58,856 bases of DNA from an uncultured Spirochaetaceae bacterium (GTDB taxonomy: Bacteria > Spirochaetota > Spirochaetia > Treponematales > Treponemataceae): assembly GCA_902802305.1 (NCBI GenBank), contig CADCLG010000017.1:1-58856 (forward strand). Direction: 5' to 3'. Each line of letters begins with the position of its first letter. Position 1 is the first letter of the stretch. The position numbers and the translations under genes were made by a program. The notes under the pieces were generated by a model. It was not told where the DNA came from, did no database searches, and saw only the letters and a list, made by a program, of their open reading frames with translations. This document shows positions 1 to 7,287 of this stretch, piece by piece.

Positions 1-28
1 CCAATTCATCCAACTTCTCCTCACACAT
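1..28 (-). CDS. Possible 5' end of a gene running off the left edge
   Basis: An ATG on the minus strand at 28-26 is preceded by GAGG six bases upstream and reads nine codons (MCEEKLDEL) to the window edge. It lies 68 bases behind the cat-like gene and shares its higher GC. Too short to identify. It may be the next gene of the same foreign segment. Confidence 0.25.
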
Positions 29-95
29 CCTTTTCCTCTGCCTTTGAGGAAAGTTCTGATTCAAGAATGCTCACCGATGATCTTCTCCATCCAGA

Positions 96-827
96 TCATA
101 TCGTACCAACGGCCGAACTTATATCCGCATTTATGACATTGCAGAACGCAGCCATCTCTTTTTCCAGCAGACGGTACACATTTGCAACCAGATATCCGTC
201 TGCGATCGCATGGTTCATGCGAACCGTTACCGGCATCATGAGTCTGCCATCTTCCTCACGGTATTTCCCCCAGTTAATGATCGGCAGGAAATAGAGGTAA
301 CCGTCCGGCAGTTCAATATTCAGGGAATCGTAAGAAAGCCAGGAAATAAAGGAAGCATCAAACCAGTTCGGATGGTTTTCCGCATCCAGACCATACTCTC
401 TTGTCTGCTTTGCCTTCTCAATATCAGCGACAGCAGCTCTGTAAAATGTCTCGTAATCCGGATCATAGACTGTATATACCGGCGTGCAGGTCTCCGTATC
501 CTCATGGAAAATGTACTGCATCGGATGGATCACATCATAGCAGATCAGTTCATCCGTCTTCCAGAGATACCCCATCCTGTAATCATCCCTTGAATTCAAC
601 ACCCTGGAAAGGATATACAGAAAATTGACATAGAACTTCGTGCCCTTCTCCTTCGAATGCTTAACAAGCTCCGTCACATCAACCCTGGCCGTCATGGAGG
701 TAGAACACTTGCAGTCCTCCGTAAAATGCCGGTAAACGCCCTTCCGGTAATAGGTTTCCTTATTTACTGTCCGATAATTCTTATCTGTTTTATTGTGATA
801 ATGATAGTTTCTGCAGTAAAAGTTCAT
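96..827 (-). CDS. Chloramphenicol acetyltransferase (CatA family), native start lost at a junction
   Basis: This encodes a trimeric type-A chloramphenicol O-acetyltransferase fold, which transfers acetyl from acetyl-CoA to the 3-hydroxyl of chloramphenicol in the cytoplasm. The signature near the C-terminus, MNHAIADGY, contains the catalytic His and the HxxxDG motif. The family block YRKGVYRHFTEDCKCS lies near the N-terminus and YLYFLPIINWGKYREEDGR in the second half. Homology to CatA begins at about base 779, where the family would start with Met-Asn-Tyr-Arg; here the codon before Asn-Tyr-Arg is AAG. Translation could start at the upstream ATG at 827, adding a foreign peptide of about 16 residues. 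The gene is visibly GC-richer than everything after 780. Whether it is functional is unclear. No attenuator leader of the kind seen on some cat genes is visible. Confidence 0.85.
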   Translation of the reverse strand: MNFYCRNYHYHNKTDKNYRTVNKETYYRKGVYRHFTEDCKCSTSMTARVDVTELVKHSKEKGTKFYVNFLYILSRVLNSRDDYRMGYLWKTDELICYDVIHPMQYIFHEDTETCTPVYTVYDPDYETFYRAAVADIEKAKQTREYGLDAENHPNWFDASFISWLSYDSLNIELPDGYLYFLPIINWGKYREEDGRLMMPVTVRMNHAIADGYLVANVYRLLEKEMAAFCNVINADISSAVGTI

Positions 828-1013
828 TCCAGGTTTGCAATTAGTCTTGGCTGTACACTTTATACAATCCCGGAAGAAAATGCACAGACTAAATCTCAAC
901 TGCCGGCAGGAAACAGGGTTCAAATTAGAGATGAAGCAGCAGACTGGTATTATGTTGAGCTTGGTGAAAGTGTCGGCTGGTGTAGAAAAAATGAGGTTTT
1001 GATTATAAAATAA
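780..1013 (+). pseudogene. 3' fragment of a membrane-anchored SH3-domain protein
   Basis: The frame ending at 1013 encodes a hydrophobic segment (about ILICFIVIMIVSAV) followed by an SH3-like domain with the pattern LYTIPEE-x-LPAGNRVQIRDEAADWYYVELGESVGWC. This resembles the C-terminus of spirochaetal BatE-like proteins, where TPRs, a membrane helix and an SH3 domain are normal. Upstream of 780 the frame runs antisense through cat and has no Treponema-like coding. The 5' part is therefore missing because of the junction at about 780. The assignment to BatE is inference from domain order only. Confidence 0.6.
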
Positions 1014-1049
1014 TTTGATTTCTTAAATTAATTTTTCAGGGGTGTTTGT

Positions 1050-1613
1050 ATGGATATGAACGATATTCTGGCTCAGTGGGATAAAATGCAGGCTGATCAG
1101 ATAAAAAAACAAAAGGAAAGCGGGAAAAATACAATTTCTCATAAAAAAGCAAATGCTCCAACTCCGGAAGAAAAAGCCAGAGCAGCGGAAAAAGATTTTG
1201 AAGCCAAATTAAAGGCAGAAAACTCAAAAGAAATCAATCCTATGGAAATGTGGCTAAGACGCTATGGCACTGTAGATAAAGATAAAATCGCAGAAGAGGC
1301 TGAATATACAAACCGCGAAAAGGATAGAAGTTATCTTATTAATATGAGGCCGGAAGCCAGACTTGATTTGCATGGACTTCATCAGGATGAGGCTTATGAA
1401 AGGCTGGATAATTTTATTGCAGATTGTAAACGTCGTGGTATAAAAAAGGTGATGATAATTCACGGAAAGGGAAATCATACTACAGGAACAGATCCTGTTT
1501 TAGGAGAACTGGTTCGTCATTTTATTGAAAGGGACAAACGCTGTGGAATGTCTGGGCATCCTAAAACTCGTGCAGAGGGCGGAAACGGGGCAACCTGGGT
1601 AATTTTGAAATAA
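1050..1613 (+). CDS. Smr-domain protein
   Basis: 187 residues. The first 100 are charged and probably disordered. The C-terminal half (about 105-187) is an Smr domain with the characteristic LDLHGLHQDEA start and IIHGKGNH motif, ending in GGNGATWVILK. Smr domains are nucleic-acid-binding modules or endonucleases related to the C-terminus of MutS2, and some act on mRNA at collided ribosomes. No MutS part is present, so this is a stand-alone Smr protein. The exact substrate cannot be told. It is followed by an AT-rich hairpin and the DnaJ-like gene. Confidence 0.88.
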   Translation: MDMNDILAQWDKMQADQIKKQKESGKNTISHKKANAPTPEEKARAAEKDFEAKLKAENSKEINPMEMWLRRYGTVDKDKIAEEAEYTNREKDRSYLINMRPEARLDLHGLHQDEAYERLDNFIADCKRRGIKKVMIIHGKGNHTTGTDPVLGELVRHFIERDKRCGMSGHPKTRAEGGNGATWVILK

Positions 1614-1631
1614 TAAATGCTAAAAATAGCA

Positions 1632-1667
1632 AAGAAAAAAATCTGATTTTGTGGATTTTTTTCTTGT
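1632..1667 (+). terminator. AT-rich hairpin after the Smr gene
   Basis: Twelve-base perfect inverted repeat AAGAAAAAAATC / GATTTTTTTCTT around a 10-base loop, starting 18 bases after the Smr stop codon. The T-run inside the 3' arm would serve as the U-tract. It is weak thermodynamically because it is mostly A-T. Confidence 0.5.
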
Positions 1668-1701
1668 AACAATCTGAAAAAATAATTATTTTAAAGGATA
1701 T

Positions 1702-2313
1702 ATGAGCGATTTTTACGAAGATTTAGGGGTTGAAAAAACGGCTAGTGCCGACCAGATAAAGAAAGCATACAGAACTCTTGCATTTAAGTATCATCCTGAT
1801 AGAAATCCAGGGGATAAGGCTGCAGAAGAAAAGTTTAAAAAGATTAATGCTGCTTATGAAGTTCTTGGTGATGAAGCTAAACGTCGTAATTATGATTTAA
1901 TGGGACAGAGCGCTTATAATAATTATTCTCAAAACGCAGAAAATACATACCAGAATACTTATTCAAATTATAATCCTTTTGGTGAAGGGGAGACCTTCTG
2001 GGAATGGTTTAATTCGCAGCAAAATAGAGCTGGCCAATCTCAGGACAATCGTTCACAGAGGGAATATCGCCATTGGGAATATTCGTCGGACAATTCTGAC
2101 TATTCCGATTATTCGAATTATTCATATTCCGGCTGGTTCAGCAGGTTTTTAATGAAGGTTTTACAGATTCTTATAGGCGTATTATCATTCAGATTTTTGG
2201 TATTCATTCCTTTTGGACCGCTTATCAGCCTGGGAATTGTAATAGGCGGAGTTAAGGGCGTGGTTTCTTCTTTAAGAGGAATAAAAAGAATTGGAAAAAA
2301 GAGCAGAAAATAA
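1702..2313 (+). CDS. J-domain (DnaJ-like) membrane-anchored protein
   Basis: 203 residues. An N-terminal J domain (about 1-68) contains the HPD tripeptide in YHPDRNPGD, the contact with DnaK. A low-complexity Asn/Ser/Tyr/Gln-rich stretch follows (about 70-145), then a hydrophobic C-terminal segment with two likely membrane passes and a basic tail. It has no zinc-finger or substrate-binding domains, so it is not the housekeeping DnaJ but a specialised type III J protein that would recruit DnaK to the membrane. AAAGGA lies five bases before the ATG. The next gene, a small membrane protein, starts 22 bases downstream, and the two may act together. Confidence 0.85.
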   Translation: MSDFYEDLGVEKTASADQIKKAYRTLAFKYHPDRNPGDKAAEEKFKKINAAYEVLGDEAKRRNYDLMGQSAYNNYSQNAENTYQNTYSNYNPFGEGETFWEWFNSQQNRAGQSQDNRSQREYRHWEYSSDNSDYSDYSNYSYSGWFSRFLMKVLQILIGVLSFRFLVFIPFGPLISLGIVIGGVKGVVSSLRGIKRIGKKSRK

Positions 2314-2335
2314 AGATTTTTTGGAGGTTTAATAT

Positions 2336-2782
2336 ATGGAAGATGAAGAATTAAAAAATGAAAAGAATGAGGCTAAGGAAAATACTCAGACTGAAATAAA
2401 AGATGAAGCAAAAGAAACGACACCTGTAATGGATTTTGAAAAAACTGAAGAATATCCTGATGATTATGAAAAGAACAGTAAAGAAGTTAAAGAAATGCTT
2501 ATGAGCAAGCTTCAGATAAAGCTTCTGGAACTGGTTCTTGGAATCTGTTTTCTTATTCTTACTACAAAAACTGGCGTTTTGGGAACATTTCTCTTTATGG
2601 CTGGTTTGTTTTATTTAATTCCTGATGGGTTGGTAAAATCTATTGCCTATTTTTACAGATATAAACATTTTGAAGATTATGTAGAAAGCAGGGATTATAA
2701 GATTTCTGAAAATTACTGGACTATTGTTATGACTAAAATGAGGGAAAAAGGAATCTTTAATTCTGGCAAAAAGGATAACTAA
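2336..2782 (+). CDS. Small acidic membrane protein, unknown function
   Basis: 148 residues, not recognised. Residues 1-60 are very rich in Glu and Lys. Two hydrophobic segments lie at about 62-105, and the C-terminus is soluble and basic. GGAGG lies eight bases before the ATG. It directly follows the J-domain protein, suggesting co-transcription, and is closed by a clear terminator. Confidence 0.7.
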   Translation: MEDEELKNEKNEAKENTQTEIKDEAKETTPVMDFEKTEEYPDDYEKNSKEVKEMLMSKLQIKLLELVLGICFLILTTKTGVLGTFLFMAGLFYLIPDGLVKSIAYFYRYKHFEDYVESRDYKISENYWTIVMTKMREKGIFNSGKKDN

Positions 2783-2793
2783 GTTAAATAATT

Positions 2794-2828
2794 GGGGCTG
2801 CCTGAGTTTTTCAGACAGCCCGATTTTT
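2794..2828. terminator. Bidirectional terminator between the DnaJ operon and tyrS
   Basis: Stem GGGCTGCCTGA / TCAGACAGCCC with one mismatch around a TTTT loop, with T-rich sequence on the right and A/T-rich sequence on the left. It sits between convergent genes ending at 2782 and 2848 and can serve both. Confidence 0.75.
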
Positions 2829-2847
2829 ATGGTTTATGAGCCTGTGA

Positions 2848-4080
2848 TTACAGTTCAGCGATAAAATACTTTTTCTTACCGCGGCGGATTATGATGATTT
2901 TTCCTTCCAAAGCCATATCTTTTGTGATTATGGTTTCAAGGTTATTTACAACTTCGCCGTTTACTGAAATTGCGTTTCCTGTTATGAACTCACGGGCTTC
3001 GCGCTTACTTGAAGCGATTTTGTTGTTTACAAGCATATCAACAAGAGAAAGCTCTTCGGTATATTTGAAGGTTGGAACTCCCTTCATGCCGGTAAGGATA
3101 TCGCTTACAGAAAGGCTTTTGAAATCACCTGCAAAGAGTTTTTCACTTACAGAAACTGCATTGTCAGCCTCTGCTTTTCCATGTAAATCTTTTACGATTT
3201 CCCAGGCAAGGGTTTTCTGAGCAATACGTTTTTCTGGAGCGGCAGTATGCTGGGCGTAAACATCTTCGATTTCTTCTTTTGAAAGGAAGGTGAATACTTT
3301 GAGATATTCAAGTACCTTTGAATCATCTGCGTTAATGAGGTACTGGTAGATTGCGTAAGGAGCAGTTTTTTCTTTGTCGAGCCAGAGTGCATTTCCTTCT
3401 GATTTTCCGAACTTTTTACCGGTTGAATCAAGAATAAGAGGCATTGTAAAGGCATAAGCTGGCTTGTCTAACATTTTGCGGATTAAATCAACACCAGTTG
3501 TAATGTTTCCCCATTGGTCTGAACCGGCAACCTGCATAATACAGTTTTTGTCCTGGAAAAGATGAACAAAGTCAAAGCCCTGTAAAAGCATGTAAGAAAA
3601 CTCTGCGTAAGTAATTCCTGTTTCAAGGCGGCGGCGGATAATATCCTTGTCCAGCATGTAATTGAGACTGATATATTTACCGATATCGCGGAGGGTATCA
3701 AGAAAACTCTTTGCATGCCACCAGTCGTAATTGTCTACGAGTTCTGCTGAAGGAACAAGTCTCTGAACCTGAGCACGGATTCCTGCAATATTTTTGTTTA
3801 CTGCTTCTTCCGAAATAATTTCGCGTTCTGCTGTTGGGCGAGGGTCTCCGATTCTTCCTGTAGCACCACCACAAAGAAGGATTGGATGATGGCCGGCATT
3901 TGCGAGACGTTTTGCCATACAGAGTGATGAATAATGTCCTATATGAAGGGAGTCTGCTGTTGGATCAGTTCCCCAGTAAAAAGCAAAAGGTTTTCCATCC
4001 AAAACTTTTTGCAATTCTGCTTCTTCTCCGGCAACGTCTTTAATAAGTCCGCGCCATTTTAAATCTTCAAATAAAGTCAT
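2848..4080 (-). CDS. tyrS: Tyrosyl-tRNA synthetase
   Basis: 410 residues, normal for bacterial TyrRS. It charges tRNA-Tyr with tyrosine using ATP. The class I HIGH motif is at residues 46-49 (HIGHY) and the KMSKS-equivalent is KFGKS at 223-227. A C-terminal S4 RNA-binding domain occupies about 340-405. The start at 4080 was chosen because GGAG lies seven bases upstream and the protein begins MTLFEDLKWRG, the usual TyrRS N-terminus; the frame stays open 75 bases further but through a terminator hairpin. The upstream leader carries a Tyr-rich small ORF and an attenuator-like structure. Confidence 0.97.
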   Translation of the reverse strand: MTLFEDLKWRGLIKDVAGEEAELQKVLDGKPFAFYWGTDPTADSLHIGHYSSLCMAKRLANAGHHPILLCGGATGRIGDPRPTAEREIISEEAVNKNIAGIRAQVQRLVPSAELVDNYDWWHAKSFLDTLRDIGKYISLNYMLDKDIIRRRLETGITYAEFSYMLLQGFDFVHLFQDKNCIMQVAGSDQWGNITTGVDLIRKMLDKPAYAFTMPLILDSTGKKFGKSEGNALWLDKEKTAPYAIYQYLINADDSKVLEYLKVFTFLSKEEIEDVYAQHTAAPEKRIAQKTLAWEIVKDLHGKAEADNAVSVSEKLFAGDFKSLSVSDILTGMKGVPTFKYTEELSLVDMLVNNKIASSKREAREFITGNAISVNGEVVNNLETIITKDMALEGKIIIIRRGKKKYFIAEL

Positions 4081-4092
4081 AAAAACTCCTAT

Positions 4093-4125
4093 AAAAAAAA
4101 GACCTTCCATTTTACGGAAGGTCTT
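4093..4125 (-). terminator. Attenuator terminator immediately upstream of tyrS
   Basis: On the minus strand, GACCTTCC / GGAAGGTC (extended by AA/TT) forms an 8-10 bp stem with a 7-base loop, followed by eight T residues and then the tyrS Shine-Dalgarno sequence. Being inside the transcription unit and in front of tyrS, it must be regulated or leaky. Its 5' arm can instead pair with 4180-4170 (TTACGGAATCT). Confidence 0.85.
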
Positions 4126-4160
4126 GTAATTACCATGATTTACAGTAAAACACAATCACA

Positions 4161-4265
4161 CTAGCGTGCAGATTCCGTAACAGCAAAGAGAAAATTACAG
4201 CTATAATAAAGGTAAGCCAACGTAGAGGAATTAATTTTCTGTGCCCAGCGGACTGTGTGTTTCAT
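4161..4265 (-). CDS. Putative tyrosine-rich leader peptide of tyrS
   Basis: A 34-codon ORF (ATG at 4265-4263, TAG at 4163-4161) lies between infA and tyrS. AAGG lies eight bases before the ATG. Codons 18-21 read Tyr-Leu-Tyr-Tyr (TAC CTT TAT TAT at 4214-4203). The end of the ORF (codons 28-32, bases 4184-4170) contains TTACGGAATCT, which can pair with the 5' arm and loop of the terminator at 4093-4125. A ribosome stalled on the Tyr codons would leave that segment free and favour antitermination. A ribosome reaching the stop codon would cover it and allow termination. This geometry matches classical trp/pheST-type attenuation. The peptide itself has no recognisable domain. Confidence 0.6.
   Translation of the reverse strand: MKHTVRWAQKINSSTLAYLYYSCNFLFAVTESAR
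4170..4180 (-). promoter_or_regulatory. Antiterminator arm for tyrS attenuation
   Basis: Minus-strand TTACGGAATCT is complementary to TTCCGTAA (4119-4112) plus AGA (4124-4122), giving eight contiguous pairs and three more after a CC bulge. This pairing excludes the terminator stem. It lies within the last codons of the leader ORF, about 22 bases past the Tyr codons. Confidence 0.55.
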
Positions 4266-4295
4266 GTGATAAACCTTAACAGAATAAATTTTTTC

Positions 4296-4301
4296 TGTCA
4301 A
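4296..4301 (-). promoter_or_regulatory. Isolated TTGACA behind infA
   Basis: A perfect -35 hexamer directly follows the infA stop codon, but the best -10 at 17 bases spacing is only TAAGGT (4278-4273). Transcription from it would start within a base or two of the leader ATG at 4265. It may be a weak internal promoter for tyrS; otherwise tyrS depends on read-through from infA. Confidence 0.3.
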
Positions 4302-4520
4302 TTATTTCTGACGGAATATGATTCTTCCCTTATTCAAATCATAAGGAGAGAGGGCAACTTTTACATTGTCGCCCGGTACGATTCTGATGTAATGCTTGCG
4401 CATTTTTCCTGAAAGATGTGCCATAATGATGTGTCCGTTTGGCAGCTCAACTCTGAAGGTTGTGTTTGGAAGAGCTTCTTTTACTAAACCTTCAACTTCA
4501 ATTGCTTCTTCTTTTGCCAT
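4302..4520 (-). CDS. infA: Translation initiation factor IF-1
   Basis: 72 residues, the standard IF-1 length, forming a single OB fold (S1-like). It starts [11 protein letters not shown] and contains the family core [33 protein letters not shown] split over residues 19-50. It binds the 30S A site during initiation. AGGGAA precedes the ATG. A strong promoter lies about 75 bases upstream. The next gene on the strand is the tyrS leader and tyrS, so translation initiation and tyrosine charging appear to share a transcript. Confidence 0.97.
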   Translation of the reverse strand: MAKEEAIEVEGLVKEALPNTTFRVELPNGHIIMAHLSGKMRKHYIRIVPGDNVKVALSPYDLNKGRIIFRQK

Positions 4521-4597
4521 AAGTTCCCTTTATAAAAAAATTTAAAATTATGCAAAAAATTATTTGTCTTTTTGGATTTTTGCATTTATATTATATT

Positions 4598-4626
4598 AGT
4601 ATATATTAATCACTTGAGATTGACAA
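4598..4626 (-). promoter_or_regulatory. Sigma-70-type promoter for infA (and probably tyrS)
   Basis: Minus strand TTGTCA (4626-4621), 17-base spacer, TATACT (4603-4598). Both hexamers match consensus at five of six positions. The predicted start near 4591 gives a 5' leader of about 70 bases before the infA ATG at 4520. Confidence 0.6.
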
Positions 4627-4683
4627 CCGAGCAATAAAACAAAACGTTTACGGGTGTTTAAAAATAGGGGGATTTAAAAAAAA

Positions 4684-5040
4684 ATGGATCAGTCATTTGT
4701 AGAAAAAATGAAAAAAGAGCTCTTGGAGCAACGCAAGCAGATTTTGCAGTCTCTGGCTGGACAGACAGATGATATGCGCAATCTTGCAAAAACCGTAGAC
4801 TCCGGAGATGAAGCAGATGTAGCTTCTGATGCAATAGACAGAACTTTACTTACTGCACTTGGAACTCAGGATGCAAAAAACTTACTGGCTATAGATAATG
4901 CTTTGGACCGAATCCATCAGGGAAAATATGGACGCTGCTTAAAGTGCGGAAAAGAAATCCCGGAAGAACGTCTTGAAGCTGTACCTTGGGCCGCAATGTG
5001 TGTTCCTTGTGCAAGTGTTGAAGAAAGAAAAAGCAGATAG
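4684..5040 (+). CDS. DksA/TraR C4 zinc-finger family protein
   Basis: 118 residues. The N-terminal two thirds is a long coiled-coil hairpin. The C-terminal zinc finger has CLKC and CVPC pairs at about residues 91-110. Family members insert the coiled coil into the RNA polymerase secondary channel and modulate rRNA and stress promoters, often with ppGpp. The coiled-coil tip region here reads DSGDEADVASD, with the paired acidic residues expected near the tip. It is not distinguishable from other DksA-like paralogues by sequence alone, so no symbol is given. It stands alone between divergent infA and a convergent PHP gene. Confidence 0.9.
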   Translation: MDQSFVEKMKKELLEQRKQILQSLAGQTDDMRNLAKTVDSGDEADVASDAIDRTLLTALGTQDAKNLLAIDNALDRIHQGKYGRCLKCGKEIPEERLEAVPWAAMCVPCASVEERKSR

Positions 5041-5071
5041 TTTTTTCTACTGTTAATTTTACTGTTAGAGT

Positions 5072-5908
5072 TTATAATTTCACTATGTCTTGAGAGCCAT
5101 TGTGAGGATATACAAGTTCTTTGTAGCCGCTTTTTAATGCAATGGCTCTTGCTTTATCAAAGGCACAGTCTAAGCCCCTGGTCGTATGTGCATCTGAACT
5201 TATGCAGATTGGAACCTTGTTCTGATACAATAAGTCAAGAAAATATGCTGACGGGTAGACATCATCCATATCACCTCTGGCAATTGCTCCCGTATTTATT
5301 TCTGCTACTACTCCAGCTTTTGCTATTGCTTTTGCGGTTAGTTGGACTTCTTCTTTGTAAAAACTTTCGTTTTCATCAAACATTTTTAGAAGTCCATTTC
5401 TTTTGCGGATTAAATCGGGATGGGCAATGATTTCAAAATCGCCTTTTTCAAGCATTTTTCGCTGAGCAAGAAAATATTCATGCACTAATTCTTTACCATT
5501 GTTTTTATAAAGGCGGGCAAATCCTTCTGCAACATTTTCCTTTGAATCATCGACTGTGAATTGTCCATTTTCGTTGACAAGATAGTGGACTGCACCAATC
5601 AGAAAATCAGGATTAAAATGAGAATAATGCTTTTTTGAGGGAAGGGTAAGTGGCGGTAGAAAATCAGCCTCAAAACCGCAGTAGATTTTAATTTGTCCGC
5701 TGAATTCTTTTTGAAGCAGGCGGATTTCTGAAACATATTTGTCTAATTCTTTTGGACTGATATGCCATTCATCGGCAAAGGGATACATACTGTGTCCCGA
5801 AAATCCCAAAGCAGTAAATCCTTTTTCGATAGCGCCAAGAACCATCTCTCGTGGTGTGTTTTTGCCGTCACAAAAAGTTGAGTGAGTGTGTAAATTTATT
5901 TTTTCCAT
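5072..5908 (-). CDS. PHP-domain histidinol-phosphatase family protein
   Basis: 278 residues. The PHP metal-binding start NLHTHSTFCDGK is at residues 4-15. Further metal ligands appear in FSGHSMY, CGFEADF, IGAVHYL, IAHPDL and SSDAHTT. This is the HisJ/HisK-type layout, which dephosphorylates L-histidinol phosphate in histidine biosynthesis. No other his gene is nearby, so a different phosphoester substrate is possible. The start codon lies four bases after the upstream receiver-protein stop, indicating an operon, with its Shine-Dalgarno region inside that gene. Confidence 0.88.
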   Translation of the reverse strand: MEKINLHTHSTFCDGKNTPREMVLGAIEKGFTALGFSGHSMYPFADEWHISPKELDKYVSEIRLLQKEFSGQIKIYCGFEADFLPPLTLPSKKHYSHFNPDFLIGAVHYLVNENGQFTVDDSKENVAEGFARLYKNNGKELVHEYFLAQRKMLEKGDFEIIAHPDLIRKRNGLLKMFDENESFYKEEVQLTAKAIAKAGVVAEINTGAIARGDMDDVYPSAYFLDLLYQNKVPICISSDAHTTRGLDCAFDKARAIALKSGYKELVYPHNGSQDIVKL

Positions 5909-5912
5909 AATA

Positions 5913-7166
5913 TTAGAAGTCGCCTTTTAGAACCGATAAAGATTTTTGTATCAGGGCATCGGGTTTGAGTGGTTTTACAAGATAGGTTTTTGCACCGTTT
6001 GTAAGAATTTTAATCATAAATTCCTTTTGCGGACTTTGTGAATAAACTACTACAGGTGGTGAATCATAACGGTTTTTCATTTCCTGTAAAATTGCCAGAC
6101 CTTTATTGTCTGAAACAAAAATATCAAGAATTATTAAATCAAATTTATCGGAATCATAATCATTTAAAAAAGCCTGACCGGAATTGTAGGCAGAGCATTT
6201 TGCCCCAATCTGAACAAAGGCCATTTTTGAAAGAGCAAGGGTCTGTAAATCACTGTCAATCACTGCCACGCGGAGAACAGTACCATCATCCTTCTTTCTG
6301 TTTTTATCCTGCGAACCATCCTTATAGAATTTTGTCTTTACTGAACTGGAGTCGGTTTCAAATTCATTGGACGGAATCAGAATCCTGTCAGCAATTACAT
6401 CAGAAATGTTTGAAGAAAAAGATGTGTCCATCAGCGAATTTAAAAGACGAGGCAGATTGTTTGCAAGTTCAATTCCTTTGTAAGCCTGATGTCCATCAAT
6501 AAAATCCCTGACAAAGGAACTTAGAGAAAGAATTTTTACATTTTTTGTATGAATTTTTGGGCAGGCAAGAACATTGTCCAAAAGAAATTCCAGATTGTAG
6601 CCGTCGACAAAAGAAAGATCAAGATTTGTAAGCATGACAATAACTTTTGGAGATTCAATTTCTTCGTTTTCAATCATTTCTGTAAGCTTATACTGCAATA
6701 AGGCAATCTTTTCGCGGTTCATACCCTGGGCCAGCTCAATAAAAATAATGTTGTTGTTGCGGTGCAGGTCAAGAACACAAGGACTTAAATCCATTGAAAG
6801 AGGTACCTGTAGAACTGAACCTATAGCTTCAAAGAAAATATCAAACTGAATTGGCTTAGAAAAATATTTGATTACCCCATACTTTGCAAGGGAAGCAATG
6901 CTGGATTTATCCATTTCCGGACCGGTAACAATAACTGGAATTGTCACAATATTTACATCTGCCGCTTTTTTCTCCAGAAAATCCATTTCTTCGGAACGGT
7001 CGTCTGTCATGTCCAAAATGACAAGATTAGGCATTACGTTCAGTAGTTTTGGATAGGAATCGCGGTTTTCCTGAGTCAGAATTACTTCAACCTGATCATC
7101 AGCCAGCTTTTGCTTTAGAAAATCCCTGAATAACTGGTGGGAATCGATAATCAAAACCTTTTTCAT
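5913..7166 (-). CDS. Two-receiver response regulator with a central STAS-like domain
   Basis: 417 residues from the ATG at 7166. Residues 1-120 form a receiver domain (MKKVLIIDSHQLF, NLVILDMTDD, conserved Lys in YFSKPIQ). About 130-260 contains alternating strands and helices (IIFIELAQGMNREKI, PKVIVMLTNLDLSFVDG), suggesting a STAS-like module. About 295-417 is a second receiver (VAVIDSD, DLIILDIFVSD, YLVKPLKPD). There is no DNA-binding or enzymatic output domain, so it probably acts by protein-protein contact, for example in a phosphorelay. Upstream sequence has no Shine-Dalgarno; TATAAT lies seven bases before the ATG, suggesting a leaderless mRNA. It is co-oriented with the PHP gene four bases downstream. 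Confidence 0.82.
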   Translation of the reverse strand: MKKVLIIDSHQLFRDFLKQKLADDQVEVILTQENRDSYPKLLNVMPNLVILDMTDDRSEEMDFLEKKAADVNIVTIPVIVTGPEMDKSSIASLAKYGVIKYFSKPIQFDIFFEAIGSVLQVPLSMDLSPCVLDLHRNNNIIFIELAQGMNREKIALLQYKLTEMIENEEIESPKVIVMLTNLDLSFVDGYNLEFLLDNVLACPKIHTKNVKILSLSSFVRDFIDGHQAYKGIELANNLPRLLNSLMDTSFSSNISDVIADRILIPSNEFETDSSSVKTKFYKDGSQDKNRKKDDGTVLRVAVIDSDLQTLALSKMAFVQIGAKCSAYNSGQAFLNDYDSDKFDLIILDIFVSDNKGLAILQEMKNRYDSPPVVVYSQSPQKEFMIKILTNGAKTYLVKPLKPDALIQKSLSVLKGDF

Positions 7167-7173
7167 ATAAATT

Positions 7174-7202
7174 ATTATACAATAACAATGGAAAATTGGA
7201 AA
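7174..7202 (-). promoter_or_regulatory. Promoter giving a likely leaderless transcript of the two-receiver gene
   Basis: Minus strand TTTCCA (7202-7197), 17-base spacer, perfect TATAAT (7179-7174), then seven bases to ATG at 7166. The transcription start would coincide with the start codon. No ribosome binding site is visible. Confidence 0.55.
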
Positions 7203-7287
7203 CAAGATAATAATGAAGAATGCATAATTAAAGGCAAGCGGAGGGGGTAAAGACTTTTTTATCGTTTTTTGATATATTTCTATAATT

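Noticed and set aside
1..780. Insertion sequence or integron carrying cat
   Set aside because: No transposase, integrase, attC or terminal inverted repeats can be seen within the available bases.
4141..4301. T-box riboswitch before tyrS
   Set aside because: No AGGGTGGNACCGCG-type T-box sequence and no Stem I features; the Tyr-rich ORF plus terminator explain the leader better.
4141..4301. tRNA or small RNA gene between infA and tyrS
   Set aside because: No cloverleaf, no TTCRANNC arm and no CCA end.
6038..6502. Long plus-strand reading frames opposite the two-receiver gene
   Set aside because: They are antisense shadows with unnatural composition; the minus-strand receiver motifs are unambiguous.
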